From positions 115,001 to 179,000 of the forward strand of contig NZ_CANNEZ010000001.1 in assembly GCF_947503795.1 (NCBI RefSeq): DNA of 64,000 nt. Reading direction: 5' to 3'. A program made the position numbers and the translations under genes. The notes beneath the pieces are model-generated. The model worked only from the letters and a program-made list of their open reading frames with translations. It was not told where the DNA came from and made no database searches. Numbering within the stretch: the stretch's first letter is position 1; every line of letters starts with the position of its first letter. The stretch is from an uncultured Jannaschia sp. (GTDB lineage: Bacteria > Pseudomonadota > Alphaproteobacteria > Rhodobacterales > Rhodobacteraceae). This document shows positions 56,026-64,000 of the stretch, piece after piece.

Positions 56026-58419
56026 ATGAAATTCACGCTCTCCTGGCTCAAGCGCCATCTCGACACCTCGGCCACCGTGCCCGAGATCGCCGACGCGCTC
56101 ACCGATCTGGGTCTCGAGGTCGAGGGCATCGAGGATCGCGGTGCGGTGCTGCGCCCGTTCACCATCGGGCACGTCACCTCGGCGGAGAAGCATCCCGACG
56201 CCGACCGCCTGAGGGTCTGTCAGGTGGAGACGGACGAGGGGACGAAGCAGATCATCTGCGGCGCGCCCAATGCCCGTGCCGGCATCACCGTCGTCGTTGC
56301 CAAGCCCGGCGTCTACGTGCCCGGCATCGACACGACCATCGGCGTGGGCAAGATCCGCGGTATCGAGAGCTTCGGGATGATGGCCTCCGAGCGCGAGCTG
56401 GAACTCAGCGAGGAGCATGACGGCATCATCGAACTGCCCTCGGGCGAGGTCGGCCAGAGCTTCGCTGATTGGCTGGCCGAGCACGATCCCGCCAAGGTGG
56501 ACCCCGTGATCGAGATCGCCATCACGCCCAACCGCCCCGACGCGCTGGGCGTGCGCGGCATCGCCCGCGATCTGGCGGCGCGCGGCCTCGGGACGCTGAA
56601 GCCGCTCGACCGGCCCGACGTCACCGGTACCTTCGACAGCCCCGTCGGCGTGACGATCGCCGACGACACGACCGACGGCTGCCCCGTCTTCGCGCTGCGG
56701 ATGATCCGGGGTGTGACGAACGGACCCTCGCCCGACTGGCTGCAGGACCGGCTTCGCGCCATCGGGCTCAGGCCGATCAGCTTCCTCGTGGATGTGACCA
56801 ACTGGTTCACCTACGACCTGAACCGGCCGCTACATGTGTTCGATGCCGATATCGTCCAGGGTGACCTGCGGGTTCACCGCGCGGCCGGCGGCGAGACGAT
56901 CGAGGCGCTGGACGAAAAGACCTACACGCTGCCGCAGGGGGCGATGGTCATCTCGGATGATGCGGGCATCGAAAGCATCGCGGGCATCATGGGCGGGGCG
57001 GCTTCGGGCGTGACGGAGTCCACGACCAACGTGCTGGTCGAAAGTGCGTTCTGGGACCACGTCCAGATCGCGCTGGCGGGTCGGGCGATGAAGATCAACT
57101 CGGATGCCCGCTTCCGCTTCGAACGCGGTGTCGATCCGGCCTTCACGCCCGAGGGGTTGGACCACGCCACGGCCATGATCCTGGAGCATGCGGGCGGCGA
57201 GGCATCGCACATGGTCGTGGCGGGGGCCGTGCCGGACACCGCGCGCAGCTACCGGCTCGACACCGACCGGGTCGAGAGCCTCGTGGGCATGTCGATCCCC
57301 GCCGACACCCAGCGCGCCACGCTCACGGCGCTGGGCTTCCGGCTGGAGGGCGACCAGGCCCATGTCCCGAGCTGGCGGCCCGACGTGCAGGGCAGCGCCG
57401 ATCTCGTCGAGGAGGTCGCGCGCATCGCTTCGCTGACGAAGCTGGAAGGGCGGCCCATGGCGCGCCCCGCGCAGGTGCTGCGCCCCGTGCTGACCCCCAC
57501 TCAACAGCGCGAGCGGACCGCGCGGCGGACCGCCGCGGCGCTCGGCTACGACGAATGCGTAACCTACAGCTTCATCGATCGCGCATCGGCCGAGCTCTTC
57601 GGCGGCGGCACGGATGCGACGAAGCTCGAGAACCCGATCAGCCAGGACATGTCGCACATGCGCCCCGCGCTCCTGCCCGGACTGCTCCAGGCGGCGGCCC
57701 GCAACCAGGCGCGCGGCGTCGCGGACCTCGCGCTCTTCGAGGCGGGGCATGTCTTCGATGGCGGAATGCCGGGCCAGCAGCAGTTCTGCGTCTCCGGTCT
57801 CCTCGTCGGACATACTGCGCCCAAGGGCATCCACGGCGAGCGTCGCCCCGTCGACGTCTTCGATATCCGTGCCGATGCCGAAGCGATCCTCGCCGCCATC
57901 GGCGCGCCCGCGAAGATGCAGACGATGCGTGGCGTGGACGACTGGTGGCATCCGGGGCGGTCAGCGAAGCTCTGCCTCGGGCCGAAGAAGGTCATGGCGG
58001 TGTTCGGCGAGATCCATCCGAAGATCCTCAGGACGATGAACGTGAAGGGGCCCGCGGTGGGCTTCTCGATCTGGCCGGCCGAAGTGCCGTTTCCGAAATC
58101 GGCCACCGCCTCGCGAGGGGCGCTGACGCTTTCGGACCTGCAGGCGGTCGAGCGCGACTTCGCCTTCGTGCTGGATGCCGAGGTCGAGGCGCAGGCGGTC
58201 GTCAACGCCGCCCTCGGGGCGGACAAGGCGCTTATCACCGGCGCGCGCGTCTTCGACGAGTTCCGGGGCGGCAGCCTCGGCGAGGGCCGCAAATCGCTGG
58301 CCGTGACGGTGCGGTTGCAGCCGACCGAGGCCACGCTCACCGACAAGGAGATCGAGGCGGTCGCGGCAAAGGTCGTCGAGAAGGTGGTCAAGGCAACCGG
58401 CGGCGAGCTGCGCGGCTGA
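56026..58419 (+). CDS. pheT: phenylalanine-tRNA ligase beta subunit
   Basis: A 797-residue subunit. It starts MKFTLSWLKRHLDT, followed by the EMAP-like tRNA-binding region (HPDADRLRVCQVETD), the B3/B4 editing domain, B5 with PSWRPDVQGSADLVEEVARI, and a C-terminal ferredoxin-like anticodon-binding domain. It works with PheS, whose gene is normally just upstream but is not in the window; a GNAT gene is there instead. An unassigned 122-base gap precedes the start. Confidence 0.97.
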   Translation: MKFTLSWLKRHLDTSATVPEIADALTDLGLEVEGIEDRGAVLRPFTIGHVTSAEKHPDADRLRVCQVETDEGTKQIICGAPNARAGITVVVAKPGVYVPGIDTTIGVGKIRGIESFGMMASERELELSEEHDGIIELPSGEVGQSFADWLAEHDPAKVDPVIEIAITPNRPDALGVRGIARDLAARGLGTLKPLDRPDVTGTFDSPVGVTIADDTTDGCPVFALRMIRGVTNGPSPDWLQDRLRAIGLRPISFLVDVTNWFTYDLNRPLHVFDADIVQGDLRVHRAAGGETIEALDEKTYTLPQGAMVISDDAGIESIAGIMGGAASGVTESTTNVLVESAFWDHVQIALAGRAMKINSDARFRFERGVDPAFTPEGLDHATAMILEHAGGEASHMVVAGAVPDTARSYRLDTDRVESLVGMSIPADTQRATLTALGFRLEGDQAHVPSWRPDVQGSADLVEEVARIASLTKLEGRPMARPAQVLRPVLTPTQQRERTARRTAAALGYDECVTYSFIDRASAELFGGGTDATKLENPISQDMSHMRPALLPGLLQAAARNQARGVADLALFEAGHVFDGGMPGQQQFCVSGLLVGHTAPKGIHGERRPVDVFDIRADAEAILAAIGAPAKMQTMRGVDDWWHPGRSAKLCLGPKKVMAVFGEIHPKILRTMNVKGPAVGFSIWPAEVPFPKSATASRGALTLSDLQAVERDFAFVLDAEVEAQAVVNAALGADKALITGARVFDEFRGGSLGEGRKSLAVTVRLQPTEATLTDKEIEAVAAKVVEKVVKATGGELRG

Positions 58420-58554
58420 GGCGTCCGGGACCGTCGGGGACGACAGATCGGCACGGAATCGGCGGCTTCGAGGCTCGGATCAAGGGCTTGGGGAGGAACG
58501 GACGCCCGGTTCGCGCCTAGGGTGACCCATGCTGCAAGGCGTATGGATGTCCGC

Positions 58555-59133
58555 TTACGATCCGCGACTTTCACGAGCACGCAGACGGCTCAACGTAACC
58601 GGTGTGACCCCCAAGAAGGATGCAATGGACGCATGAGTAAAGATGGCCTCATAACCCGGGAATGTTTGGCGAAACCAGTTGAGCCGTTCAGCCCCTCCAA
58701 GAGCTGCTAGGCACCACTCTCTTTCCCCTTTCTCCCTCAACGAGTCGCGTAGAACCGCGTTCGCCCAATCTCGGATAGGCTGGGAAGTGATCATCAGTCC
58801 TGAAAGCTTTTTACTGTCGATTCTGGCTAGTGAAGCATCGGTCGTTGCCACAATGGATACGAGCGACACGCCATTACGCGTTCGCGCGATGTTCGGCGTA
58901 ACAACGCAGGGACCGACGTAGAACCCAACGCACACTTCTTTACCCTTTTCATCGCAAATGCTGCTCACCAGGCGTCCGGCCAAAACTACATATTCATCTG
59001 TTTCGGATTGTCCTTGGTGGGAAATTTGCTCTCCCTTATTGAGGCGCGCTCGCTTCCACCGAGCCGCGAAATCCTCGGTGCAAGTCACATCTGACAGGTC
59101 AGATGATTGCGAGAGAAAGGTTATTAGATCCAT
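58555..59133 (-). CDS. Crp/Fnr-family-like transcriptional regulator
   Basis: A 192-residue protein. The N-terminal half looks like a cyclic-nucleotide-binding beta barrel (KGEQISHQGQSETDEYVVLAG), and the C-terminal part is a winged helix whose recognition segment is THASIASFLGVTPVTLSRLR. The conserved phosphate-binding Arg of CRP is not evident, so the ligand may be something else. The DNA is clearly poorer in GC than its surroundings. The ATG at 59133 is taken as start; a TTG six codons upstream is possible. It is divergent from a membrane protein with a palindrome between them. Confidence 0.82.
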   Translation of the reverse strand: MDLITFLSQSSDLSDVTCTEDFAARWKRARLNKGEQISHQGQSETDEYVVLAGRLVSSICDEKGKEVCVGFYVGPCVVTPNIARTRNGVSLVSIVATTDASLARIDSKKLSGLMITSQPIRDWANAVLRDSLREKGEREWCLAALGGAERLNWFRQTFPGYEAIFTHASIASFLGVTPVTLSRLRARESRGS

Positions 59134-59144
59134 CTTGGTAGGCC

Positions 59145-59158
59145 TTATCAAATGATAA
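59145..59158. promoter_or_regulatory. palindrome in the divergent region of the Crp-like/membrane gene pair
   Basis: TTATCA-AA-TGATAA, 14 bases, lies 12 bases upstream of the regulator start and 54 upstream of the membrane-protein start. It differs from the FNR box (TTGAT-N4-ATCAA). It contains GATAAT, a possible -10 toward the membrane gene. It is the best candidate for autoregulation by the Crp-like protein. Confidence 0.5.
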
Positions 59159-59211
59159 TGCGGGTGGCGTCGTCCGATGGCATGCGTTGCTCAGGCCAAG
59201 GAGGATACAGA

Positions 59212-59760
59212 ATGGCGAACGGAAACCTGTTGAGGCATATCGGCATGATCGCGATTGTCGCCGCAATTCTTGCGGCTTCAGTCTATCTGGCAATGGTCAG
59301 CGTCACCCTCGCGCATCTGGAAATTGTCTCTGAGCTGGCGCCGTTCGATATGCGTCCCTTGGGTTACAGTCCCATAGAGGCAGCATCGCTTATTGATGGG
59401 TTGGGAATAGCTGGGCGCAAATACTATCTTACACGCCAGATACCTCTGGACATGCTCTATCCGGCCTTGCTCGCGCTGACTTTGAGCAGTACGATCATTT
59501 GGTTCGGGAAACATATGCCAAATAGAAGAATTATTCACTTCGGCGTTGCCCTCTCGGTCGGCATTGCGCTGTTCGACTATATCGAAAACTTCGGGATCGT
59601 GGCGATGATCTTGAGCTGGCCAGATGTGTCGGGCCCCTTGGTCTATGCCACAAGTACAGCGACAATTGCCAAATCCACCATTACTACCGCTGCTGTGATA
59701 CTAGTGCTTCTCACAGGACTTATATGGTGCCGCCTGCCAAGAGCGGACGCTCGCGCCTAG
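59212..59760 (+). CDS. unrecognised four-helix membrane protein
   Basis: A 182-residue inner-membrane protein that I cannot place in a family. Predicted helices are about 9-32, 76-98, 106-128 and 150-172. The first loop is about 40 residues with YYLTRQIPLDMLYPALL before helix 2, and DYIENFG in helix 3 contains acidic residues. A very good AAGGAGGATACAG ribosome-binding site precedes the ATG. It is AT-rich, like the divergent Crp-like regulator, which probably controls it. Confidence 0.75.
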   Translation: MANGNLLRHIGMIAIVAAILAASVYLAMVSVTLAHLEIVSELAPFDMRPLGYSPIEAASLIDGLGIAGRKYYLTRQIPLDMLYPALLALTLSSTIIWFGKHMPNRRIIHFGVALSVGIALFDYIENFGIVAMILSWPDVSGPLVYATSTATIAKSTITTAAVILVLLTGLIWCRLPRADARA

Positions 59761-59796
59761 ATAGGCAATGGTCAGCTTCGTACGCCCACCAGCCCC

Positions 59797-60987
59797 TCAC
59801 CCATACTCCCGCCGGTCTTCGATGACCTTCCCGTCGTTCGGCAACGCGTCCACCCGCGTCACCCGGCCCTTCAGTTTCAGCACCTGCGCGGCGCTCTCGG
59901 CCCAGGCGGCCTCGTCGCCGCCGGTCGCCTGCACCTGCACCTCCATAGCGTCCATTTCGCCTTCGCGGGTCACGACCACGCGTGCGGCCCGCACCTCGTC
60001 GTGGCGGGCGACGAACTCGGCTACCTGCTCGGGGCGCACGAACATGCCCTTGATCTTGGCGGTCTGGTCGGCGCGGCCCATCCAGCCCTTGATGCGCACG
60101 TTTGTCCGCCCGCAGGGGGACATGCCCTCCATCATCGCCGAGAGATCGCCCGTGGCGAAGCGGATCAGCGGGTAGTCGGGGTTGAGCGAAGTGACGACGA
60201 CTTCGCCGACCTCGCCCTCGGGAACGGGATCGCCGGTGCCGGGGCGCACGATCTCGACGATGACGCCCTCGTCGACGATCATGCCCTCCATCGCGTCGCT
60301 CTCATAGGCGATGTTGCCGAGATCGGCGGTGGCATAGCATTGCAGGCACGCGATGCCGCGATCCGCATATTCCGCCCGGAGCGACGGGAACAGCGCGCCG
60401 CCCCCCACGGCGGCCCGCACGATCCCGAGGTGTTCGCCGGTCTCGTCCGCGCGGTCGAGGATCACCTTCAGATAATCCGGTGTCCCGGCATAGGCCGTCG
60501 CCCCCAGATCGGCCGCCGCCCGCACCTGCAGGTCGGTCTGGCCCGTGCCCGCGGGGATGACGACGGCGCCCACGGCCCGCGCCCCGCTCTCGAACATGTG
60601 GCCCGCAGGGGTCAGGTGGTAGCCGAAGCAGTTCTGCACGACATCCGTGGTCCCGATCCCGGCGGCATGGAGGAACCGGCCCATCCGCCACCAGTCGGAC
60701 CGCGCCACGCTGCCCGGCTCGTAGATGGGGCCGGGGCTCTGGAACATATGCGTCACGTTGGAGGCGCGGAGGCCGCCGAAGGGCCGCTGCGCCGCCTGCC
60801 ATTCCACCAGCTGCGACTTTCGCAGGACCGGGAGCCTGGCCAGATCGTCCAGCCCGTCGATCTCCTCGACCGGAAGGCCGGTTCCGTCCTGCCCGTGAAC
60901 CTGTGCCAGTTGCGCCTTCAATGCGTCCAGTTGGTCCGCCGCGCGGGCGTCGGCGCTCCGCGTCTCGAGGTCGTCGTAATGGCTCAT
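59797..60987 (-). CDS. PaaK-like AMP-forming ligase (phenylacetate-CoA ligase family)
   Basis: A 396-residue adenylate-forming enzyme, similar to phenylacetate-CoA ligase. LARLPVLRKSQL is the family N-terminal region, followed by FQSPGPIYEPG in place of the SSGTTG loop, YAGTPDYLKVIL, CYATADLGNIAYE, and the motif PLIRFATGDLSAM with an RTNVRIKGWMGRADQ hinge. The aryl substrate is uncertain. The start ATG overlaps the upstream App1-type gene's stop. In related genomes a similar ligase accompanies branched-chain-type ABC transporters; a LivF-like ATPase is 2.3 kb upstream here. Confidence 0.82.
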   Translation of the reverse strand: MSHYDDLETRSADARAADQLDALKAQLAQVHGQDGTGLPVEEIDGLDDLARLPVLRKSQLVEWQAAQRPFGGLRASNVTHMFQSPGPIYEPGSVARSDWWRMGRFLHAAGIGTTDVVQNCFGYHLTPAGHMFESGARAVGAVVIPAGTGQTDLQVRAAADLGATAYAGTPDYLKVILDRADETGEHLGIVRAAVGGGALFPSLRAEYADRGIACLQCYATADLGNIAYESDAMEGMIVDEGVIVEIVRPGTGDPVPEGEVGEVVVTSLNPDYPLIRFATGDLSAMMEGMSPCGRTNVRIKGWMGRADQTAKIKGMFVRPEQVAEFVARHDEVRAARVVVTREGEMDAMEVQVQATGGDEAAWAESAAQVLKLKGRVTRVDALPNDGKVIEDRREYG

Positions 60988-61964
60988 TCCAGTCCCCAAT
61001 GTCGTCGGGCGCCCGTGAAGTCCGGGCCGTGGTAGCAGGGCACGCCGTCCGCCTCGATCTCGGCGATGGCATTGGCATCGTCGTCGCCCACGCCGGGTGC
61101 GGGTTCGCGCAGGGCCACGCCCCGGATGCGCCCGGGATGACGCCGGACCGCGTCGCGGTAGACGATGGCGTCCTTCTGTCCGCTATCGCCCATCAGGTAG
61201 GCGTCGAGATCGGGATTGGCCGCCAGGATCGCGTCGATGGCGCGCCCCTTGTGGGTGCCGTGGCTTGCGCCGACGCCTTCTTCGGTGATGCCCAGGTCGC
61301 GCAGGAACATCGGGCCGCGCGGCACGCCCTCGTGCCGGAACAGGTCCTCGAGGAAGTCGTGCAGGTTCCAGGGCGACGAAGAGACGTAGAAGATCGGATG
61401 CCGCGTGCCGTCGGTCATCGACTCGACCAGCGCGATGGCGTCGTCATGCGCCTGCCGCGTCAGCGCCGAGCCGGTGAAGGTCGTCCAGAGGTTGCGCGCC
61501 AGCGAATGGGCGCCGGTCTCGATCATCGTGTCGTCGATATCCGAGATCAGCATGTATTCGGCATCGGGTGCCGGGACGCGCGCGTGAAAGGCGACGGGGT
61601 CCTGTCCGGGGATGGCGCATTGCACGGTGGCCCAGCCGGGGTCGAAATCGCCGGCGACGGTCAAGCGGACATAGCCTTCGGCATCCGACAGACCGCTGGC
61701 CCCGCCGCCCTCGACCGTGACACCCTGCACCTCGTCGGTGATGAAGAGGTTCGCCATCTGGCGCAGGTTCATCCATTTCGACTGCTCGGCATCCGGCTCG
61801 GCGCGGCGCAGATGGGTCAGGACGCGACCGCGCAGCACCAGCCCCTCGGGCGTGGCATAGCCGAGATAGGGGTCGAGGACGGGGTCGTCGTCGGAGCGGT
61901 CGCCGATCCGCTCGAGACCGGATTCCACGAGACGGGCGGCGCGCAGGGCGAGAGGCTTCAGCAT
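60984..61964 (-). CDS. App1-family phosphatase-like protein (DUF2183)
   Basis: A 326-residue protein of the App1/LNS2-like HAD group. The catalytic segment is ISDIDDTMIETGA (Asp142, Asp144), with YVSSSPWNLHDFLEDLF and MGDSGQKDAIVYRD as further HAD motifs. Family members dephosphorylate phosphatidate. An N-terminal beta domain of about 130 residues precedes the catalytic core. The stop overlaps the PaaK-like start by four bases. Confidence 0.85.
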   Translation of the reverse strand: MLKPLALRAARLVESGLERIGDRSDDDPVLDPYLGYATPEGLVLRGRVLTHLRRAEPDAEQSKWMNLRQMANLFITDEVQGVTVEGGGASGLSDAEGYVRLTVAGDFDPGWATVQCAIPGQDPVAFHARVPAPDAEYMLISDIDDTMIETGAHSLARNLWTTFTGSALTRQAHDDAIALVESMTDGTRHPIFYVSSSPWNLHDFLEDLFRHEGVPRGPMFLRDLGITEEGVGASHGTHKGRAIDAILAANPDLDAYLMGDSGQKDAIVYRDAVRRHPGRIRGVALREPAPGVGDDDANAIAEIEADGVPCYHGPDFTGARRHWGLE

Positions 61965-62019
61965 GGGGATCTCCGTTTGTGTCGGAGGGTCAACGGGCCG
62001 GGGCGGGATGGGTTTCTCG

Positions 62020-62301
62020 TCATGCGCGCTTCAATCGCAGCTGGCGGCCGGGCAGGCGCGCGATTTCACCGCGCACCTCCATTTCCAGTCGCACGGTTGT
62101 GACGTGCCATCCGATCTTGCCGAGCGCGTCCAGCTGCTCGTCCGTCAGCCGTTCTCCGACACGGGTCGCGACTTCGGCGGCCGGGACCGGGCCGTCGGCG
62201 AGGATGTCGAGGATGGCGGTCCGGCAGGCGTCGAACTTCCAGGTCGGCACGTTCGTGGCGCTGGTGCCGGTCGGCGTTCGGCAGGGCGTGCGATCGGTCA
62301 T
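62020..62301 (-). CDS. small protein of DUF6958-like type
   Basis: A 93-residue protein with a winged-helix-like pattern: WKFDACRTAILDILADGP, then DEQLDALGKIGWHVTTVRLEMEVRGEIARL (in part). It resembles the DUF6958 proteins as I remember them; that name is unverified. The start overlaps the ThpR stop by four bases, so it is co-translated. Function unknown. Confidence 0.62.
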   Translation of the reverse strand: MTDRTPCRTPTGTSATNVPTWKFDACRTAILDILADGPVPAAEVATRVGERLTDEQLDALGKIGWHVTTVRLEMEVRGEIARLPGRQLRLKRA

Positions 62302-62843
62302 GCCGCCACCAGCGGGTAGGTTGCGAGCGGCTCGTAGATCGGCCCCTCGGGCGTCAGGGTCGAGGACCAGAGCGAGGCCGCCCCGGCCAATTCGGGCGGC
62401 ACCACCGGCACGCCCAGCGCCGCGACCGCGCCCGACAGACGGGCCGGGTCGCCCGGTGCGGAGGCGGGGAACCGGACCAGCGTCACATGCGGGCGAAAGC
62501 GCTCGCGGGGCAGGTCGATGCCCGCGCGGCGGCAGGCCGTCCGCACCGCGTCCCGGAGCCCGGTCAGCTCCGGCGTCGCCGCGACGTCCAGTGCCATCAG
62601 ACGGGCCCGTCCCGCGCCGAAGACCGCGTAGGCCAAGGGTCGGAGCGCCACGGCAGAGGCGGGACGCGCCTCTAGCAACTCGTGCAGCGCCTCGAGACGG
62701 TCCTCGGGCTGGTCATCCAGAAAGGCCAGCGTCAGGTGCAGGTCCTCCGCATCGACCTTCCGCCCGCCGAGAATGCGCGATTGCGCCCGGCAGAGCGGTC
62801 CGATCCACGCCTCGGGCACGGGGAGGCCGACGAAGGCCCGCAT
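62298..62843 (-). CDS. thpR: RNA 2',3'-cyclic phosphodiesterase ThpR (LigT family)
   Basis: A 181-residue 2H phosphoesterase. The two HxTx motifs are HLTL (His36) and HVTL (His119), at the expected spacing. It starts MRAFVGLPVPEAW, the usual family N-terminus, overlapping the stop of the VOC gene upstream. It can hydrolyse 2',3'-cyclic ends of RNA or join 2'-5' linkages. Confidence 0.92.
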   Translation of the reverse strand: MRAFVGLPVPEAWIGPLCRAQSRILGGRKVDAEDLHLTLAFLDDQPEDRLEALHELLEARPASAVALRPLAYAVFGAGRARLMALDVAATPELTGLRDAVRTACRRAGIDLPRERFRPHVTLVRFPASAPGDPARLSGAVAALGVPVVPPELAGAASLWSSTLTPEGPIYEPLATYPLVAA

Positions 62844-63310
62844 CAGCGATCCTCGAACGCGGCGCGCACGGCGCCGATGTCGATCTTCGTCATGGTCATC
62901 ATGGCGGCGAAGGCTCGCCCGGCCGCCGCGCGGTCCGGGTCGCAGGTCATGTCCCACAGCCCCTCGGGCGCGATCTGCCACCGCACCCCGAACCGGTCGA
63001 TCAACCAGCCGCATTCCAGCACTTCCCCCCCGTCGGACAGCGCATCCCAGAGGCGGTCGGTCTCGGCCTGGTCGTCGGTCGCCACGACGATCGACGTCTC
63101 TTCGCCGAGGCGATTCCGGGGGCCGCCGTTCAGGGCTTGATAGGGCGTGCCCATCAGCTCGAACGCCACGGCGAGTGGCGCGTCGCCCTCGCCGGGCATT
63201 GTCTGCACGATCCGGCTGTCCGGCAGCAGGTCGCACCAGAACGCCGCGGCCTCGTGCCCGTTGTTGTCCGCAAACCAGAGGCAGGTGCTGACCCGGCTCA
63301 AGACAGCCAC
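62843..63310 (-). CDS. VOC-superfamily protein (PhnB type)
   Basis: A 155-residue VOC protein of the PhnB/3-demethylubiquinone-methyltransferase-like group. The N-terminus VSTCLWFADNNGHEAAAFWC and the middle SIVVATDDQAETDRLWDALS are typical, and FGVRWQIAP near residue 110 carries the second strand. The start is a GTG at 63310 or a TTG at 63301 that overlaps the ABC ATPase stop (TTGA). No activity is assigned. Confidence 0.82.
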   Translation of the reverse strand: MAVLSRVSTCLWFADNNGHEAAAFWCDLLPDSRIVQTMPGEGDAPLAVAFELMGTPYQALNGGPRNRLGEETSIVVATDDQAETDRLWDALSDGGEVLECGWLIDRFGVRWQIAPEGLWDMTCDPDRAAAGRAFAAMMTMTKIDIGAVRAAFEDR

Positions 63311-64000
63311 CGCTTGCGGCGCCGATAGCTGCGCACGTCGCGGAAAGACTTCCGGCCCTCGTCCGACATCCCGAGGTAGAATTCCTTAACATCCGGGTTC
63401 TCGCGCAGCTCGGCGGCCGGGCCGTCCATCACGATGCGGCCCGACTCGAGGATGTAGCCGTAATGCGCGAAGCGGAGCGCGACGTTGGTGTTCTGCTCGG
63501 CCAGAAGGAAGGACACGCCCTCGTCCTCGTTGAGCGATTTCACGATGCCGAAGATCTCCTCGACGAGCTGCGGGGCGAGGCCCATCGACGGCTCGTCCAG
63601 AAGGATCATCTCGGGGCGGGCCATCATGGCGCGTCCGATGGCGCACATCTGCTGCTCGCCGCCGGAGGTGTAACCGGCCTGGCTGCCGCGGCGCTCGCGC
63701 AGGCGCGGGAAGTAGTCATAGACCATCTCGAGGTCGCGCTTGATCGCGGCGCTGCCGTCCTTGCGGGTATAGGATCCGGTCAGCAGGTTCTCCTCGACGG
63801 TGAGGTGCTCGAAGCAATGCCGCCCCTCCATCACCTGCACCACGCCGCGCTCCACGAGATCGGCGGGCGTCAGGTCCTGGATGCGGTCGCCTTTGTAGAC
63901 GATCGAGCCCTTGGTCACGTCGCCCCGCTCGGAGCGGAGCAGGTTCGAGATCGACTTGAGCGTGGTCGACTTGCCCGCGCCGTTGCCGCCCAGAAGCGCG
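63298..64000 (-). CDS. branched-chain amino acid-type ABC transporter ATP-binding protein (LivF-like), partial
   Basis: The window ends inside this gene, so the N-terminus is missing. The visible part contains Walker A GGNGAGKST (at the right edge), the signature TSGGEQQMC, Walker B MILLDEPSMGLAP and the switch region LAEQN. The C-terminal extension with DEGRKSFRDVRSYRRRKRWL is seen in a subset associated with CoA-ligase clusters. It should work with LivG, LivH, LivM and a binding protein, lying outside the window, to import an amino acid or aromatic acid. The VOC gene starts directly at its stop. Confidence 0.92.
   Translation of the reverse strand, partial: ALLGGNGAGKSTTLKSISNLLRSERGDVTKGSIVYKGDRIQDLTPADLVERGVVQVMEGRHCFEHLTVEENLLTGSYTRKDGSAAIKRDLEMVYDYFPRLRERRGSQAGYTSGGEQQMCAIGRAMMARPEMILLDEPSMGLAPQLVEEIFGIVKSLNEDEGVSFLLAEQNTNVALRFAHYGYILESGRIVMDGPAAELRENPDVKEFYLGMSDEGRKSFRDVRSYRRRKRWLS

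Noticed and set aside
58420-59796. A prophage or genomic island at the AT-rich region
   Set aside because: Only two genes are atypical, with no integrase, recombinase, transposase or flanking repeats visible. A transferred gene pair is the most that can be said.

Overview
The window is GC-rich chromosomal DNA from an alphaproteobacterium, most likely a Rhodobacteraceae (Roseobacter/Rhodobacter-type) member. The evidence is the rRNA-tRNA-fMet arrangement, the GlpSTPQUV glycerol transporter, a GAAC-N7-GAAC LexA box in front of an ImuA-ImuB-DnaE2 mutasome, the dnaA-dnaN-recF-gyrB block, the single-domain FlgJ-type rod-binding protein, and the protein sequences themselves. No prophage, insertion sequence, integrase or CRISPR array is visible.

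Layout. 1-1.46 kb: 3' part of 23S rRNA, 5S rRNA, initiator tRNA and a terminator. 1.8-7.9 kb: glycerol ABC transporter operon (two ATPases, two permeases, a small DUF2160 membrane protein, a binding protein) ending in a strong terminator. 8-12.8 kb: a GntR/FCD regulator divergent from a PdxA-like dehydrogenase and a TRAP transporter, with a perfect palindromic operator between them. 13.2-16.2 kb: zinc uptake (znuB, znuC and zur against znuA). 16.2-21.9 kb: SOS mutasome. 21.9-23.1 kb: an SDR and a cupin.

23.1-31.1 kb, mostly on the minus strand: rpsT, rhodanese, dnaA, dnaN, recF, a glyoxalase-family gene broken by an amber codon, gyrB and a truncated-globin-like gene. 31.3-35.3 kb: enoyl-CoA hydratase and mutM against ubiE-ubiB. 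35.4-38.5 kb: a small flagellar group (flgD, fliK, rod-binding protein) and a lytic-transglycosylase-like lipoprotein. 38.5-44.9 kb: AEC transporter, hspQ, a hybrid histidine kinase, asparaginase, an IalB-like protein and rlmN. 45-48.9 kb: the three dedicated enzymes of serine synthesis (serB against serC-serA) with a candidate serC leader RNA. 48.9-54.4 kb: MarR regulator, two thiolases, gamma-glutamyltransferase and an RsbW/RsbV-type partner-switch pair. 54.5-58.4 kb: an fRMsr-MOSC-GNAT operon and pheT. 58.5-59.8 kb: an AT-rich divergent pair (Crp/Fnr-like regulator and a four-helix membrane protein) that looks foreign. 59.8-64 kb, minus strand: a LivF-type ATPase (cut by the window edge), VOC, ThpR, a small DUF6958-like protein, an App1-type phosphatase and a PaaK-like ligase.

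The less routine observations are: complementary degeneration of the two glycerol-transporter ATPases, giving one canonical and one degenerate ATP site; the amber-interrupted VOC gene inside the recF-gyrB operon; a 27-bp-period tandem duplication at the dnaN/recF junction; a dispersed intergenic repeat with paired hairpins (two copies); a natural hexahistidine tail on ZnuC; and the AT-rich regulator/membrane-protein pair with a palindrome between its genes.
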